A DNA stretch of 64,000 nucleotides, from assembly GCF_003544815.1 (NCBI RefSeq), contig NZ_CP032100.1, forward strand, positions 2,418,001-2,482,000, given 5' to 3'. This stretch comes from Arcobacter suis CECT 7833. GTDB taxonomy: Bacteria; Campylobacterota; Campylobacteria; Campylobacterales; Arcobacteraceae. Below are positions 35,195-44,082 of the stretch, in pieces; position 1 is the stretch's first letter, and every line of letters starts with the position of its first letter. The notes below the pieces were generated by a model, which was given only the letters and a program-made list of their open reading frames with translations, searched no databases and was not told the DNA's origin. A program made the translations under genes and the position numbers.

Positions 35195-37226
35195 ATTTAA
35201 TAAGTCTCTCTAAAAAAAACATATAATCATTTACTAAATTTGTTATTTGTTCTGTAAAAACTTTTTGTATCATTTTTATTTTTTTAGTTTCTTGTTTTAT
35301 TTTTTCATCATTGAAATAATAATTTAAATATGGAAAAATCATCTTATAATAACTTGCTATGATATCAAAAAGTACATAATCTTCATGTTTATAAATAATA
35401 TTCATAAAATCTATTGCTAAAATTAAAAAATCTTCAAATGATTTAATTTCATCATTTTCAAATTTTAAAATATGTTGTAGAATTTTATTATTTAAGAATT
35501 CCAAATCTAATTTAAAAATGTCTTTATTTTTATCGCTCAAATTTGTTATTGAATATTTATTTAAAGAATTAAGTAAATTATCTTCATTTAAAATAAGTTC
35601 TTTTAATCTTAAATCTGTAACTTTTAATGGAATTGTTGAAACAAAATAAGCTCCATGGTTTGAAAGATTATATATATTTGTATCTAAATTTTTTGTAGAT
35701 AAAATATATTTTTCCAAAAAATTTATACTAGTATTAAAAAGTGCTGTTGTAAAAACTTCATCTAAAAAATTCCCTTTTACTTTTAGGATATTTTTTCTTA
35801 ATCCAAAAGTTTCCCTATCTTCATTTGAATGCAAATTAAAACTTTCAATTCCAGAATTACTATTATGTGAATGAGTTGATCCTGTATTTTGATTTAGTGC
35901 CATATCTAAACCTATTAAATAAATATCTTTAGCATTCATTTTTATTAATATATCTAAAGTAATTTCTCCCACACTCGGTCCATTAAAAGCTATATTATCT
36001 TGAATTAATGGATAAAAAACTTCATATAGAAAAAGATTCTTTTGATTAAATTTTTTTAATATTTTTTCATGTGTCATTGTTGAAGCTAATATAATTGTAT
36101 CTGTAGAAATTTTATTTACACTTTTATCATCAAATTGAGAATCATTTAAAATAGTTAATTGTTCATCTAAACTTATTATCATATTAATAGAAATATGATT
36201 TTCTATTAATTTTTTATAAATTGCCCCAATTGTTACAATAAAAAATTTATTCTGATTTCTTTTAATCCATTCTAAATTATCATCTAGAGATGGTCCTGCC
36301 GCTAAATATAAAATCGGTTTATTTTGAAAGAAATCTAAATTATTATTTATTTTATTAAAATCCAATATTTTATAATTATCACTAATATATTTTGTTGTTC
36401 TATTAAGATATACATATAGTTTTCTATTATAATCATAAACAGAGGATTTTGTTGATGATAACTCAAGTAAAATTTGATCTATAAATTGTCCTATATTTAT
36501 ATTTGTTGTCGATACTTTTATCATGTAATTATCTTGCTCATAAATACTACAAAAAAGTTCTATCTTTTTCTTTTCATTTTTTTGTTCATCCATAATAGAA
36601 AAGATTACTCCACTTTTAGCTAAAATAGCATAATCAACACAAAATAAAGAAAGCCTAAATATTTCTAAATTTCTTTCAAAAACTAAATATAATTTAGCAT
36701 TTAATTTTGCTACAATTTTAGGTATATGTCTTCCTAATAAAGTTCCTGCAAAAACAAGTTTGTCAATTCTTTTTAATCTTTTTTTATTACTATTTAGAAA
36801 ATCTTTTGTAATTCTTTGATAAGCCTTCATTTGAGTATTTGTTAAATTTAAAGATTGTTCAAGATACTCTATATTAAATTTATTTTCTAAAGATATATTA
36901 TTTTCTTCTTTTATAATAAAAAGTTCTTCTATATTAAAAATCGAATTTTTATTATCTTTTTCCATTTTTCTAACTAGTTCATCATTTATTTTTTTAGGAT
37001 TTCTATTATATAGGTATTTATTATTTTGTATATCAAATATATCAAAATCTCCATTCTCCATTATAAATTCTAATTCATATTTTTCTATATAAGTTCCATT
37101 TTCTATCATACGAGACAACTCATCAATTCTATGATAAAGTTCATTATCATATTCACTTAAAAAAGCTAAATTAGCTAAAAAAGTTGTAGTAAGTGCATTT
37201 TGTAATTCCAATTGAGTTTGAGTCAT
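35193..37226 (-). CDS. maf: Maf family motility accessory factor (flagellin nonulosonic-acid glycosyltransferase type)
   Basis: A 677-residue protein of the Maf/DUF115 family, which in Campylobacter, Helicobacter and Aeromonas is needed to put pseudaminic or legionaminic acid on flagellin in the cytoplasm. The central DUF115 domain (about residues 285-465) shows KPILYLAAGPSLDDNLEWI, FIVTIGAIYKKL, SINMIISLDEQ and GPSVGEITLDILIKM followed by IYLIGLDMAL. It directly abuts the flagellin terminator and is divergent from the nonulosonic-acid genes, which supports this role. Confidence 0.88.
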   Translation of the reverse strand: MTQTQLELQNALTTTFLANLAFLSEYDNELYHRIDELSRMIENGTYIEKYELEFIMENGDFDIFDIQNNKYLYNRNPKKINDELVRKMEKDNKNSIFNIEELFIIKEENNISLENKFNIEYLEQSLNLTNTQMKAYQRITKDFLNSNKKRLKRIDKLVFAGTLLGRHIPKIVAKLNAKLYLVFERNLEIFRLSLFCVDYAILAKSGVIFSIMDEQKNEKKKIELFCSIYEQDNYMIKVSTTNINIGQFIDQILLELSSTKSSVYDYNRKLYVYLNRTTKYISDNYKILDFNKINNNLDFFQNKPILYLAAGPSLDDNLEWIKRNQNKFFIVTIGAIYKKLIENHISINMIISLDEQLTILNDSQFDDKSVNKISTDTIILASTMTHEKILKKFNQKNLFLYEVFYPLIQDNIAFNGPSVGEITLDILIKMNAKDIYLIGLDMALNQNTGSTHSHNSNSGIESFNLHSNEDRETFGLRKNILKVKGNFLDEVFTTALFNTSINFLEKYILSTKNLDTNIYNLSNHGAYFVSTIPLKVTDLRLKELILNEDNLLNSLNKYSITNLSDKNKDIFKLDLEFLNNKILQHILKFENDEIKSFEDFLILAIDFMNIIYKHEDYVLFDIIASYYKMIFPYLNYYFNDEKIKQETKKIKMIQKVFTEQITNLVNDYMFFLERLIK

Positions 37227-37297
37227 AATTCACCTTTATTTGTAATTTAATTTTGGATTGTTTAAATCAATAATGTTTATTATAGTATAATCTTATT

Positions 37298-38254
37298 ATG
37301 ATAATAGTACATGCAAAAGGTAACAGCCAATTAGGAATAGGAAATCTTTCAAGGTCATATGAATTAATAAAATATTTATCTATTACAAAAGATGTTATTG
37401 GTATTTTCGAATGTGATGAAAATATTTTCAAAAGGTATAATGTAAATAATATCTACCGAGTAGACAATTTAAATCAATCATTAGAGTTAATTACTAAATA
37501 TAAATCTTTTATTTATATTAGTGATTTAGTATCTCCACAAAAAGAATTAAGTTCTATTATAAGAGAAAATGGAGCTAAACAGATTTTACATTTTAATGAA
37601 ATAAATTCTGGGTTTGAACCTGATATTCTATTTGTGACTGATGGCTTTGACTATGAATTCTTTGATAATAGATTTAAAATTTATCGAGGATTTGAATACT
37701 ATATTGTTGGAAATGAAGTAATAAAAAATAGAAAAAAAAGCCTAGAGTCTATTAAATCTATGAAAAATATCCTAATTTGTTTTGGTGGAGCAGATCCTGC
37801 ATTTTTTACCGAATACTTCGCTAAAAAAATAAATGATTCTAAATATAATTATAAGATTGTATTAGGTCCAGCGATGCCTAAAAATAGGAAAGAAAATATT
37901 TTAACTATAAAAAAAGAAAATATAGAGTATGTAGATAGCCCAGAAAATATGATTAAATTACTATTAAATAGTGATTTATTAATAACTCTTGGAGGGATGA
38001 CTACCTATGAAGCAATGTGCTTAGGAGTTCCAGCAAGTGCTGTAAGATGGAATTATTTAGAATATATTGTAAAAGGCTTTGGAGAGAAAAATATGATTAC
38101 AGATTTAGGAAATATCGATGAAGCTTATCAAAACTTATTAAATTTAAAATTAGATAAGGTAAATGAGGTTTGTAAAAATGCTTATGATATAATCGATGGA
38201 AGCGCTTTAGAAAATATTAAAAAAATAATTGATTCAATCGAGGATAAACTATGA
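37298..38254 (+). CDS. PseG-like nucleotide-sugar hydrolase with altered active site
   Basis: A 318-residue GT-B-like protein of the PseG/SpsG family. PseG removes UDP from the altrose intermediate of pseudaminic acid synthesis. The fold markers are present (ILICFGGADPAFF; LLITLGGMTTYEAMCLGVPA). However, the N-terminal loop reads LGIGNLSRSYEL, whereas PseG has GxGHxxR with the catalytic His (His17 in C. jejuni); here that position is Asn16. The enzyme may be inactive, use another residue, or act on a different sugar. Its stop overlaps the NeuB-family gene by 4 bp, so they are coupled. Confidence 0.72.
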   Translation: MIIVHAKGNSQLGIGNLSRSYELIKYLSITKDVIGIFECDENIFKRYNVNNIYRVDNLNQSLELITKYKSFIYISDLVSPQKELSSIIRENGAKQILHFNEINSGFEPDILFVTDGFDYEFFDNRFKIYRGFEYYIVGNEVIKNRKKSLESIKSMKNILICFGGADPAFFTEYFAKKINDSKYNYKIVLGPAMPKNRKENILTIKKENIEYVDSPENMIKLLLNSDLLITLGGMTTYEAMCLGVPASAVRWNYLEYIVKGFGEKNMITDLGNIDEAYQNLLNLKLDKVNEVCKNAYDIIDGSALENIKKIIDSIEDKL

Positions 38255-39297
38255 TAAAAATTGAAGATAGGCTAATATCAAATGATAGCCCAACTTTTAT
38301 AGTTGCAGAAGTTGGAGCAAATCATAATGGAGATTTAGAACTTGCGAAAAAAAGTATAGATGCAGCGGCTTTATGTGGAGTTGATGCTGTAAAATTCCAA
38401 ACTTATACTACAGAAGAACTTTTATCCAATAAAAATGGTATTGTTATATATGGTAAAAAAGGTAAAGAAGTATCTGAAACGGTAGAAGAAATGTTTGATA
38501 GAGTTACATTAAAACGGGAATTTCACAAAGAGATATATGATTATGCGAAATCAAAAGGGCTTATCTGTTTTTCTACTCCATTTAGTGTAAAGGGAGTCTC
38601 TTTTTTAGAGGAACTTGATAATCCTATATACAAGATTGCTTCATCAGATATAAACTATGTTGATATGCTAGAAGTTATTGGAGCTACAAAAAAACCAGTA
38701 TTTTTATCTACAGGGAAATGTACACTTTCAGATATGGACATGGCCATTGAACTATTACAAAAAAGCGGAACCACTGATTTATGCCTATTGCACTGTGTTG
38801 CAAACTATCCATCTAAGATGGAAAACATGAATTTAAATGTGATAAAAACTTTAAAACAGATGTACCCAGAGTGTATAATTGGCTTTTCAGATCACTCTTT
38901 GGGGATTACCGCTTCTTTGGGAGCTATATGTTTTGGAGCAAAAATAATAGAAAAGCATTTTACTATAGATAAAAATCTTGAAGGACCTGATCATTGGTTT
39001 AGTATGGATCCTGTTGATATGAAAAATCTTGTTATAGGAATTAGAAATTTAGAACTTGCATTTGGAACACAAAGAAAGTTTTTATCTCAAAATGAAGTAC
39101 CAGAAAAACATTGGGCTACAAGATCTTTGCATATAAACAAAGATTTAAAAGTAGGCGATATTATAAAAAAAGAAGATTTAGATATGTTAAGACCTGGATA
39201 TGGGATTTCTACTTTTGATAAAGATAAAGTTATTGGTATGAGACTAGAAAAAGATATAAAAAAAGGTACTGTTCTAGAATGGAATTACTTTAAATAA
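38251..39297 (+). CDS. NeuB-family nonulosonic acid synthase with SAF domain
   Basis: A 348-residue PEP-dependent synthase that condenses a 6-carbon amino sugar with phosphoenolpyruvate to a nine-carbon sialic-acid-like sugar. The TIM barrel has VAEVGANHNGDLELAKK, KFQTYTTEEL, CFSTPFS, GFSDHSLGI and EKHFTIDKNLEGPDHWFSMDP. The C-terminal SAF (antifreeze-like) domain begins near residue 285 (RSLHINKDLKVGDII; LRPGYGIS). The GPDH and RPGYGIS segments read more like NeuB/LegI than PseI. With pseBCF nearby the product is probably pseudaminic acid or a relative, but the subtype is open. Confidence 0.85.
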   Translation: MIKIEDRLISNDSPTFIVAEVGANHNGDLELAKKSIDAAALCGVDAVKFQTYTTEELLSNKNGIVIYGKKGKEVSETVEEMFDRVTLKREFHKEIYDYAKSKGLICFSTPFSVKGVSFLEELDNPIYKIASSDINYVDMLEVIGATKKPVFLSTGKCTLSDMDMAIELLQKSGTTDLCLLHCVANYPSKMENMNLNVIKTLKQMYPECIIGFSDHSLGITASLGAICFGAKIIEKHFTIDKNLEGPDHWFSMDPVDMKNLVIGIRNLELAFGTQRKFLSQNEVPEKHWATRSLHINKDLKVGDIIKKEDLDMLRPGYGISTFDKDKVIGMRLEKDIKKGTVLEWNYFK

Positions 39298-39306
39298 AGG
39301 GTTATA

Positions 39307-40683
39307 TTGAAGCTTATAGTTTGTAATAAAAATGAAATAGGAATAAATAGTTATGTCCTTAAAGTTAATAATAAAGCAGTAGTTATTGATCCTAATGATT
39401 ATGAAGAGATAGTTACTGCTATTGGTGAATGTAATTTGGATTATATATTTCTAACTCATGAACATTTTGACCATATAATGGCAGTTGATAGATTAAGAGA
39501 TAGATATAAAGCAAAAGTAATTGCACAAAAATTTGCAAGTGAACATATACAGTTTTCATCAAAAAATTTATCAAAATTTTCAAATATTATATTAGATTTT
39601 ATGAATAAAACTATTAGTTCTCCTATTAAGGAATTTATAGTTAGGGCTGCAGATATTACATATTTAGACAGATATAACTTAATTTGGGAAGGGTACAATT
39701 TTTTATTTACTCATACTCCAGGGCATACAAAAGGGAGTTCTTGTATATTAGTAGATGATTATTTATTCAGTGGAGATTCTTTATTTGAATGTTGTGATAC
39801 AGATACAAAAGGAGTTGGAACAAGCAGAAAAGAGTATGATGGAATAACTATTCCTTTTTTTGAATCGATTAAAAGTGATATGAATATATATGCTGGTCAC
39901 TATCCTAGCTTTATTTTGGAAGACAAATTAAAAGCAAGACAGAAAGCTATTCAGATTTTTATACGTAGACCAAAATACACAAATTTATTTGTAAACTATG
40001 ATGATTTTAATACTATTTTAGATAATTGTAATTTTTTTGTAAGGAATAACAATATTTTTATAATAAAAAAATACACTAATTTTTATAAATTCTATTACTT
40101 GATAAATAATTATAAAAATTTGAATAATTTAAATGATTTCTTTGGTTTATATAAAAAACCTATTGTTCTTGAAATTATTTCAAATAGCAAAATAAATGAG
40201 AATCTTTATACACAAATTGGATTTAAACACTATAAAGTATATTCAAGATATAGAACAGATAAAAAAAACAAGAATTTTGATATGGTAAAAATAGCAAAAC
40301 TAGAAGATATTGAAGAGATTTTAAAGCTAATTAATGAAACTTTTGACCCACTAAGTGACTATATACCAAATAATGATGAACTTAAAGAGTTAATTTTGAA
40401 AGAAGAAGTTTTTATTGTAACGGTTGATTATAAATTGGCAGGAGTATCAATATATGAGAAAAAAAATAAAAACTATTACTTTAGATTATCTTGCGTTCAT
40501 CCAAATCATAGACCAGGATTAATAGGGTATATGTTAGCTTCTACTACTCCACAAAATGGAGAAAATTATTCAACTTGGATAGATGATAATAATCTTGAAG
40601 CTATAAAGTTAAATACATTTTTAGGGTATAAAGAGGACGGAACAAAAAACTATATTTTTGTTAAAAATGAGGAGATAAGATGA
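39307..40683 (+). CDS. Metallo-beta-lactamase-fold hydrolase fused to a GNAT-like two-part module
   Basis: A 458-residue fusion with a TTG start. Residues 1-205 are an MBL-fold hydrolase with a full metal set: H51, H53, D55, H56 (THEHFDH), H140 (HTPGHTKGSS), D157 (SGDS) and H198 (YAGHY). Residues about 230-455 form an unassigned segment followed by a GNAT-like acyltransferase domain with FDPLSDYIPNNDELKELI and CVHPNHRPGLIGYML. The same module makes up the separate protein at 50537-51343. MBL-fold enzymes can be acyl thioesterases, so a role in releasing or transferring an ACP-bound acyl group is plausible but inferred. Confidence 0.7.
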   Translation: MKLIVCNKNEIGINSYVLKVNNKAVVIDPNDYEEIVTAIGECNLDYIFLTHEHFDHIMAVDRLRDRYKAKVIAQKFASEHIQFSSKNLSKFSNIILDFMNKTISSPIKEFIVRAADITYLDRYNLIWEGYNFLFTHTPGHTKGSSCILVDDYLFSGDSLFECCDTDTKGVGTSRKEYDGITIPFFESIKSDMNIYAGHYPSFILEDKLKARQKAIQIFIRRPKYTNLFVNYDDFNTILDNCNFFVRNNNIFIIKKYTNFYKFYYLINNYKNLNNLNDFFGLYKKPIVLEIISNSKINENLYTQIGFKHYKVYSRYRTDKKNKNFDMVKIAKLEDIEEILKLINETFDPLSDYIPNNDELKELILKEEVFIVTVDYKLAGVSIYEKKNKNYYFRLSCVHPNHRPGLIGYMLASTTPQNGENYSTWIDDNNLEAIKLNTFLGYKEDGTKNYIFVKNEEIR

Positions 40684-40973
40684 GTTTAGAAAGAATTGAA
40701 AATATAATAATAGAGTCTTTAAAAGAGTACAATCAAGAGAAAGAAAGTACAAAGTTGCATAATCCTACAAGTAAAACTAGACTTTATGGAGAAAAAAGTA
40801 TTTTTGATAGTATGGGATTAGTCTATTTAATAACAGATATTGAAGAAAAAATTTCAGATGAGTTTTCAAAAAATATAGTCTTAGCAGATGAGAAAGCTAT
40901 GAGTCAAAAAACTTCTCCATTTAAAGATGTAGAGACTTTGGCAAAATATATTCAAAATCTTTTAGAAGAGTGA
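40680..40973 (+). CDS. Acyl carrier protein-like (first of three)
   Basis: A 97-residue acyl carrier protein. The phosphopantetheine Ser is S44 in SIFDSMGLVYLITDIEEK, matching the DSx[GL] pattern on helix 2. It is longer than housekeeping AcpP (about 77), with an extended N terminus and a loop (KNIVLADEKAMSQKTSPFKD). It overlaps the MBL-GNAT gene by 4 bp and is followed 1 bp later by an SDR and then an adenylating enzyme, so this trio looks like one loading and reduction unit. Confidence 0.8.
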   Translation: MSLERIENIIIESLKEYNQEKESTKLHNPTSKTRLYGEKSIFDSMGLVYLITDIEEKISDEFSKNIVLADEKAMSQKTSPFKDVETLAKYIQNLLEE

Positions 40974-40974
40974 A

Positions 40975-41679
40975 ATGAGTAGAGTTATAATTATAACAGG
41001 TACCAGAAAAGGTATAGGAAAAAAACTAAGTGAATATTATTTAAATAATAATGATATTGTAATTGGTTGTAGTAGGGGAGAATCTTCTATAAATCATAAA
41101 AATTATAGACATTTTAAACTTGATATTTGTGATGAAAAAATTGTTGTTGATATGATTAGAAGTATAAAAAAAGAGTTTTATAAAATTGATATTTTATTAA
41201 ATAATGCTGGAATTGCTTCTATGAATCACTCTATAACAACATCATTTCAAAGTGTTAAAAATATTTTTGCTACAAATTTTTTTGGTACATTTCTTTTTAC
41301 CAGAGAAGTTTCAAAAGTAATGATAAAACAAAAAGCAGGGAGAGTAGTAAACTATACAACTGTTGCAAAACCTTTAAGACTCGAGGGAGAAGCAATTTAT
41401 GCTGCAAGTAAAGCTGCTATTGAAAATTTTACGCAAACTGTTTCTAAAGAATTAGCACCTTACAAAATTACAGTAAATGCAATAGGTCCAAATCCTATAC
41501 AAACTGATTTAATAAAAGCTATACCAAAAAAAAAGATAGATGAGCTTATAAACAAACAAGCAATTAAAAGACTTGGAACAATTGAAGATATAATAAATGT
41601 TATTGATTTCTTTTGCGATGAAAAAAGTGATTTTATAACTGGGCAAATAATATATTTGGGTGGAGTTCATAACTCATGA
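40975..41679 (+). CDS. FabG-like SDR oxidoreductase
   Basis: A 234-residue short-chain dehydrogenase. The cofactor loop ITGTRKGIGKKL suits NADPH, NNAGIASMN is the structural motif and YAASKAAIENF is the catalytic YxxxK. The usual catalytic Ser is replaced by Thr (NYTTVAKP), which some SDRs tolerate. In context it probably reduces a 3-oxoacyl-ACP, but a sugar substrate cannot be excluded. It starts 1 bp after the ACP gene and overlaps the next gene by 4 bp. Confidence 0.82.
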   Translation: MSRVIIITGTRKGIGKKLSEYYLNNNDIVIGCSRGESSINHKNYRHFKLDICDEKIVVDMIRSIKKEFYKIDILLNNAGIASMNHSITTSFQSVKNIFATNFFGTFLFTREVSKVMIKQKAGRVVNYTTVAKPLRLEGEAIYAASKAAIENFTQTVSKELAPYKITVNAIGPNPIQTDLIKAIPKKKIDELINKQAIKRLGTIEDIINVIDFFCDEKSDFITGQIIYLGGVHNS

Positions 41680-43010
41680 ATTGGTTTATAGAAAACTTCA
41701 AAGAATTTGATAGAAAGATAGCAATAATATTTAAAAATCAAACTTATTTATATATTGATTTATACAATAAAATAAAAGAGATTGAAAACAATTTATTACC
41801 AAAAATAAAAAAGGGAGAAGTAGTTTCAATACTATCTGATTATAGCTTTGAAAGTATTTCATTAATTATTTCTTTATACAAAAATAAAAATATTATTGTG
41901 CCTATTACAACTACACTAAATAGGGAAATCAAAGAGAAAATAGAAGAGTCATATACAAATAAAATTATTAAAATATTTGATAAAGAGTATTTGATTGAAG
42001 AAAATAGTTCAAATGAAAAACATCAAATGATACAAGATCTTCAAGAAAAAAATAATTCAGGGCTTATTTTATTTTCAAGTGGAAGTACGGCTAAGCCAAA
42101 AGCTATGATACATAATTTTGATAATCTTGTAGAGCATTACAAAGATAAAAAAGAAAAATCACTTAATATGATTTTATTTTTGATGTTTGACCATATTGGT
42201 GGATTAAATACATTGTTGAATATTTTATCTATGGGGGCAACGGCAATTATTCCAGAAAATAGAAATTCTGATGATATTTGTAAACTAATTCAAGATTATG
42301 AAATTAGAGTTTTACCATCTAGCCCTACTTTTTTAAATCTTATTTTAATGAGTAAATCAAATGAAAGATATGACTTAAATTCTCTAAAAATGATTACTTA
42401 TGGAACAGAAACTATGCCTGAAAGCTTACTAATTAAATTAAAAACTGCTTTTCCAAAAGTAAAATTCCTACAAACATTTGGAACAAGTGAAACAGGAATA
42501 GCAAATACATCTTCAAAATCTTCGAACTCAACATTTATGAAAATAGATGACCCTGAACTTGAGCATAAAATAGTTGATAATGAGTTATGGATAAGAAGTA
42601 AAACTCAAATTTTAGGATACTTAAATTCATCAATGGATAGTTTTACAAGTGATGGTTGGTTTAAAACAGGTGATTTAGTAGAAGTTTCAGAAGATGGTTA
42701 TATAAAAATTATTGGTAGAAATACAGAAATTATAAATGTAGGTGGACAAAAAGTTTTACCAAGCGAAATTGAATCAGTTATCTTATCCATGGAGGAAATA
42801 GAAGATTGTTTGGCTTATGGAGAGAAAAACTTAATTACAGGTCAAAATGTTGTTTGTGATGTAGTTTTAAAGAATGATATATCAAATATTAAACTCTTAA
42901 TTAGAAAATTTTGTAAAGATAAATTAGATAATTATAAAATACCTACAAAAATTAATATTATAGATAAAATAAATTTTGGAGATAGATTTAAGAAAATAAG
43001 AAGAAAATAA
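41676..43010 (+). CDS. AMP-forming acyl/aryl ligase (ANL superfamily)
   Basis: A 444-residue adenylate-forming enzyme. It has the P-loop LFSSGSTAKPKAMIH, the TFGTSETGI motif, WFKTGDLVEV and IIGRNTEIINVGGQKVLPSEIE, then a short C-terminal lid ending FKKIRRK, where a late Lys would be catalytic. It is shorter than fatty-acyl-CoA ligases (about 550) and resembles small acid-activating ligases. It likely charges an acid onto the adjacent ACP (40680). Substrate unknown. The stop codon lies within a perfect terminator stem. Confidence 0.82.
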   Translation: MNWFIENFKEFDRKIAIIFKNQTYLYIDLYNKIKEIENNLLPKIKKGEVVSILSDYSFESISLIISLYKNKNIIVPITTTLNREIKEKIEESYTNKIIKIFDKEYLIEENSSNEKHQMIQDLQEKNNSGLILFSSGSTAKPKAMIHNFDNLVEHYKDKKEKSLNMILFLMFDHIGGLNTLLNILSMGATAIIPENRNSDDICKLIQDYEIRVLPSSPTFLNLILMSKSNERYDLNSLKMITYGTETMPESLLIKLKTAFPKVKFLQTFGTSETGIANTSSKSSNSTFMKIDDPELEHKIVDNELWIRSKTQILGYLNSSMDSFTSDGWFKTGDLVEVSEDGYIKIIGRNTEIINVGGQKVLPSEIESVILSMEEIEDCLAYGEKNLITGQNVVCDVVLKNDISNIKLLIRKFCKDKLDNYKIPTKINIIDKINFGDRFKKIRRK

Positions 43011-43022
43011 TCTTCTTATTTT
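42993..43022. terminator. Perfect bidirectional terminator
   Basis: AAAATAAGAAGA (42993-43004), a 6-nt loop and TCTTCTTATTTT (43011-43022) form a 12-bp exact stem. It includes the stop codon of the AMP ligase and the stop of the convergent FkbM pseudogene, splitting the glycan block into two transcription units. Confidence 0.8.
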
Positions 43023-43705
43023 GGAAGAACATAGATGATAGTCTCTTCTTGAGTACACTAATAATGCCTCATTATTAATTTATGTTCAGGAATCCACTGT
43101 TTTAATAAAAGAGAAATATTCCATAAATCATCAAATTTGTGATAAACAAAAATAGCTAATTTAGGCTTATATTTTTTATTCCACCTAATAATGCTTGTAT
43201 TTCAAAAGTTTGAATATCCATTTTAATATGTTTCATCTATTGAAACGACTTCTATTTTTCTGTTTGTAACTTCATTTGTACAAGATACACCTACTCCTTC
43301 TCAATGAAGATAAAAAGTTTTATTTTTATAAAACGCACCAGCATTAAGTATTGAAATTTTATTTTTATGTTATTAAATGTAAGACATGCATAAGAATCTA
43401 TATTGATAAAAATGACAATATCTTCAGGGTTTCTATAAAATTCTTCTTTAGTTATTAACTTAGCTTTATCTTTGTATTTTGAATATTTTTCTAAACTTAA
43501 TCTTTATAATCAAAACTATTTGCGAAATTACCACTATTAGTTTTTACCTCCTCTTCTACACAATCATAATTACTGTAAACATCAACATAAAATATTTAGC
43601 TATTGATTTTAAATAGTATCTTGTTAAAAAAAACTTTTTTGTTTTACACAAATCTTTTAATACTCCTTAATCTAAACCTATTTTCATCAATTTAAATTAA
43701 TAACT
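43016..43705 (-). pseudogene. Decayed FkbM-family methyltransferase
   Basis: This 690-bp stretch has no long ORF, but its minus strand in shifting frames matches the intact FkbM protein at 49265-50527 almost throughout. In order: LKDLCKTKKFF (43621-43660) matches FKDLCSKKKLYF; ITKEEFYRNPEDIVIFIN (about 43400-43455) matches LTKEEFYKDPENTVIFLN; KMDIQTFEIQALLGG matches KMDIEGYEICALLGA; PKLAIFVYHKFDDLWNI (about 43115-43167) matches PKLAISIYHKFDDLWNI; and ETIIYVLPK ends it. Several frameshifts, in-frame stops and internal deletions break it. It is a dead paralogue on the opposite strand to its neighbours, marking an older rearrangement. Confidence 0.88.
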
Positions 43706-43862
43706 ATAATATTATATTTTATAAATAATCTAAAATATTTTTCTGGAACATACCATATTTAAAATAATAGAACCCATGTATCAAGAATTAATAAAAATGC
43801 TTATAAATTTAAGTTAATTTCCTATACAATGATTAAAGAATAAAGTAATAAGGGGATTTAAA

Positions 43863-44081
43863 ATGGAATTAGATAAAAAAATGGAACTTTTAGCAGAATT
43901 ATTTGAATTAGAAATTGATGAATTTGGTCCAGAAACAGTATTAGAAGATTTAGAAGAATGGGATTCATTGGCAGCTATTTCTTATGTTGTAATGATGGAT
44001 GAAGAATTTAATAAAGTTGCTAACCCTGCAGATATACAAGGGTTTAAAACGGTTAATGATATTTTAAACTCAATGAAATAA
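43863..44081 (+). CDS. Acyl carrier protein-like (second of three)
   Basis: A 72-residue acyl carrier protein with phosphopantetheine Ser35 in EEWDSLAAIS. It is strongly acidic and ends with the usual helix 4 (TVNDILNSMK). It opens the second plus-strand unit, preceded by a clear Shine-Dalgarno (AAGGGGA) and an AT-rich promoter region. It is separated by 1 bp from a KASIII-type gene, so this pair probably handles chain initiation. Confidence 0.88.
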   Translation: MELDKKMELLAELFELEIDEFGPETVLEDLEEWDSLAAISYVVMMDEEFNKVANPADIQGFKTVNDILNSMK

Positions 44082-44082
44082 T

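Noticed and set aside
39456-39698. Antisense 80-residue ORF within the MBL fusion
   Set aside because: It lies fully inside a gene with clear metal-binding motifs, has no Shine-Dalgarno and no recognisable features; a shadow frame.
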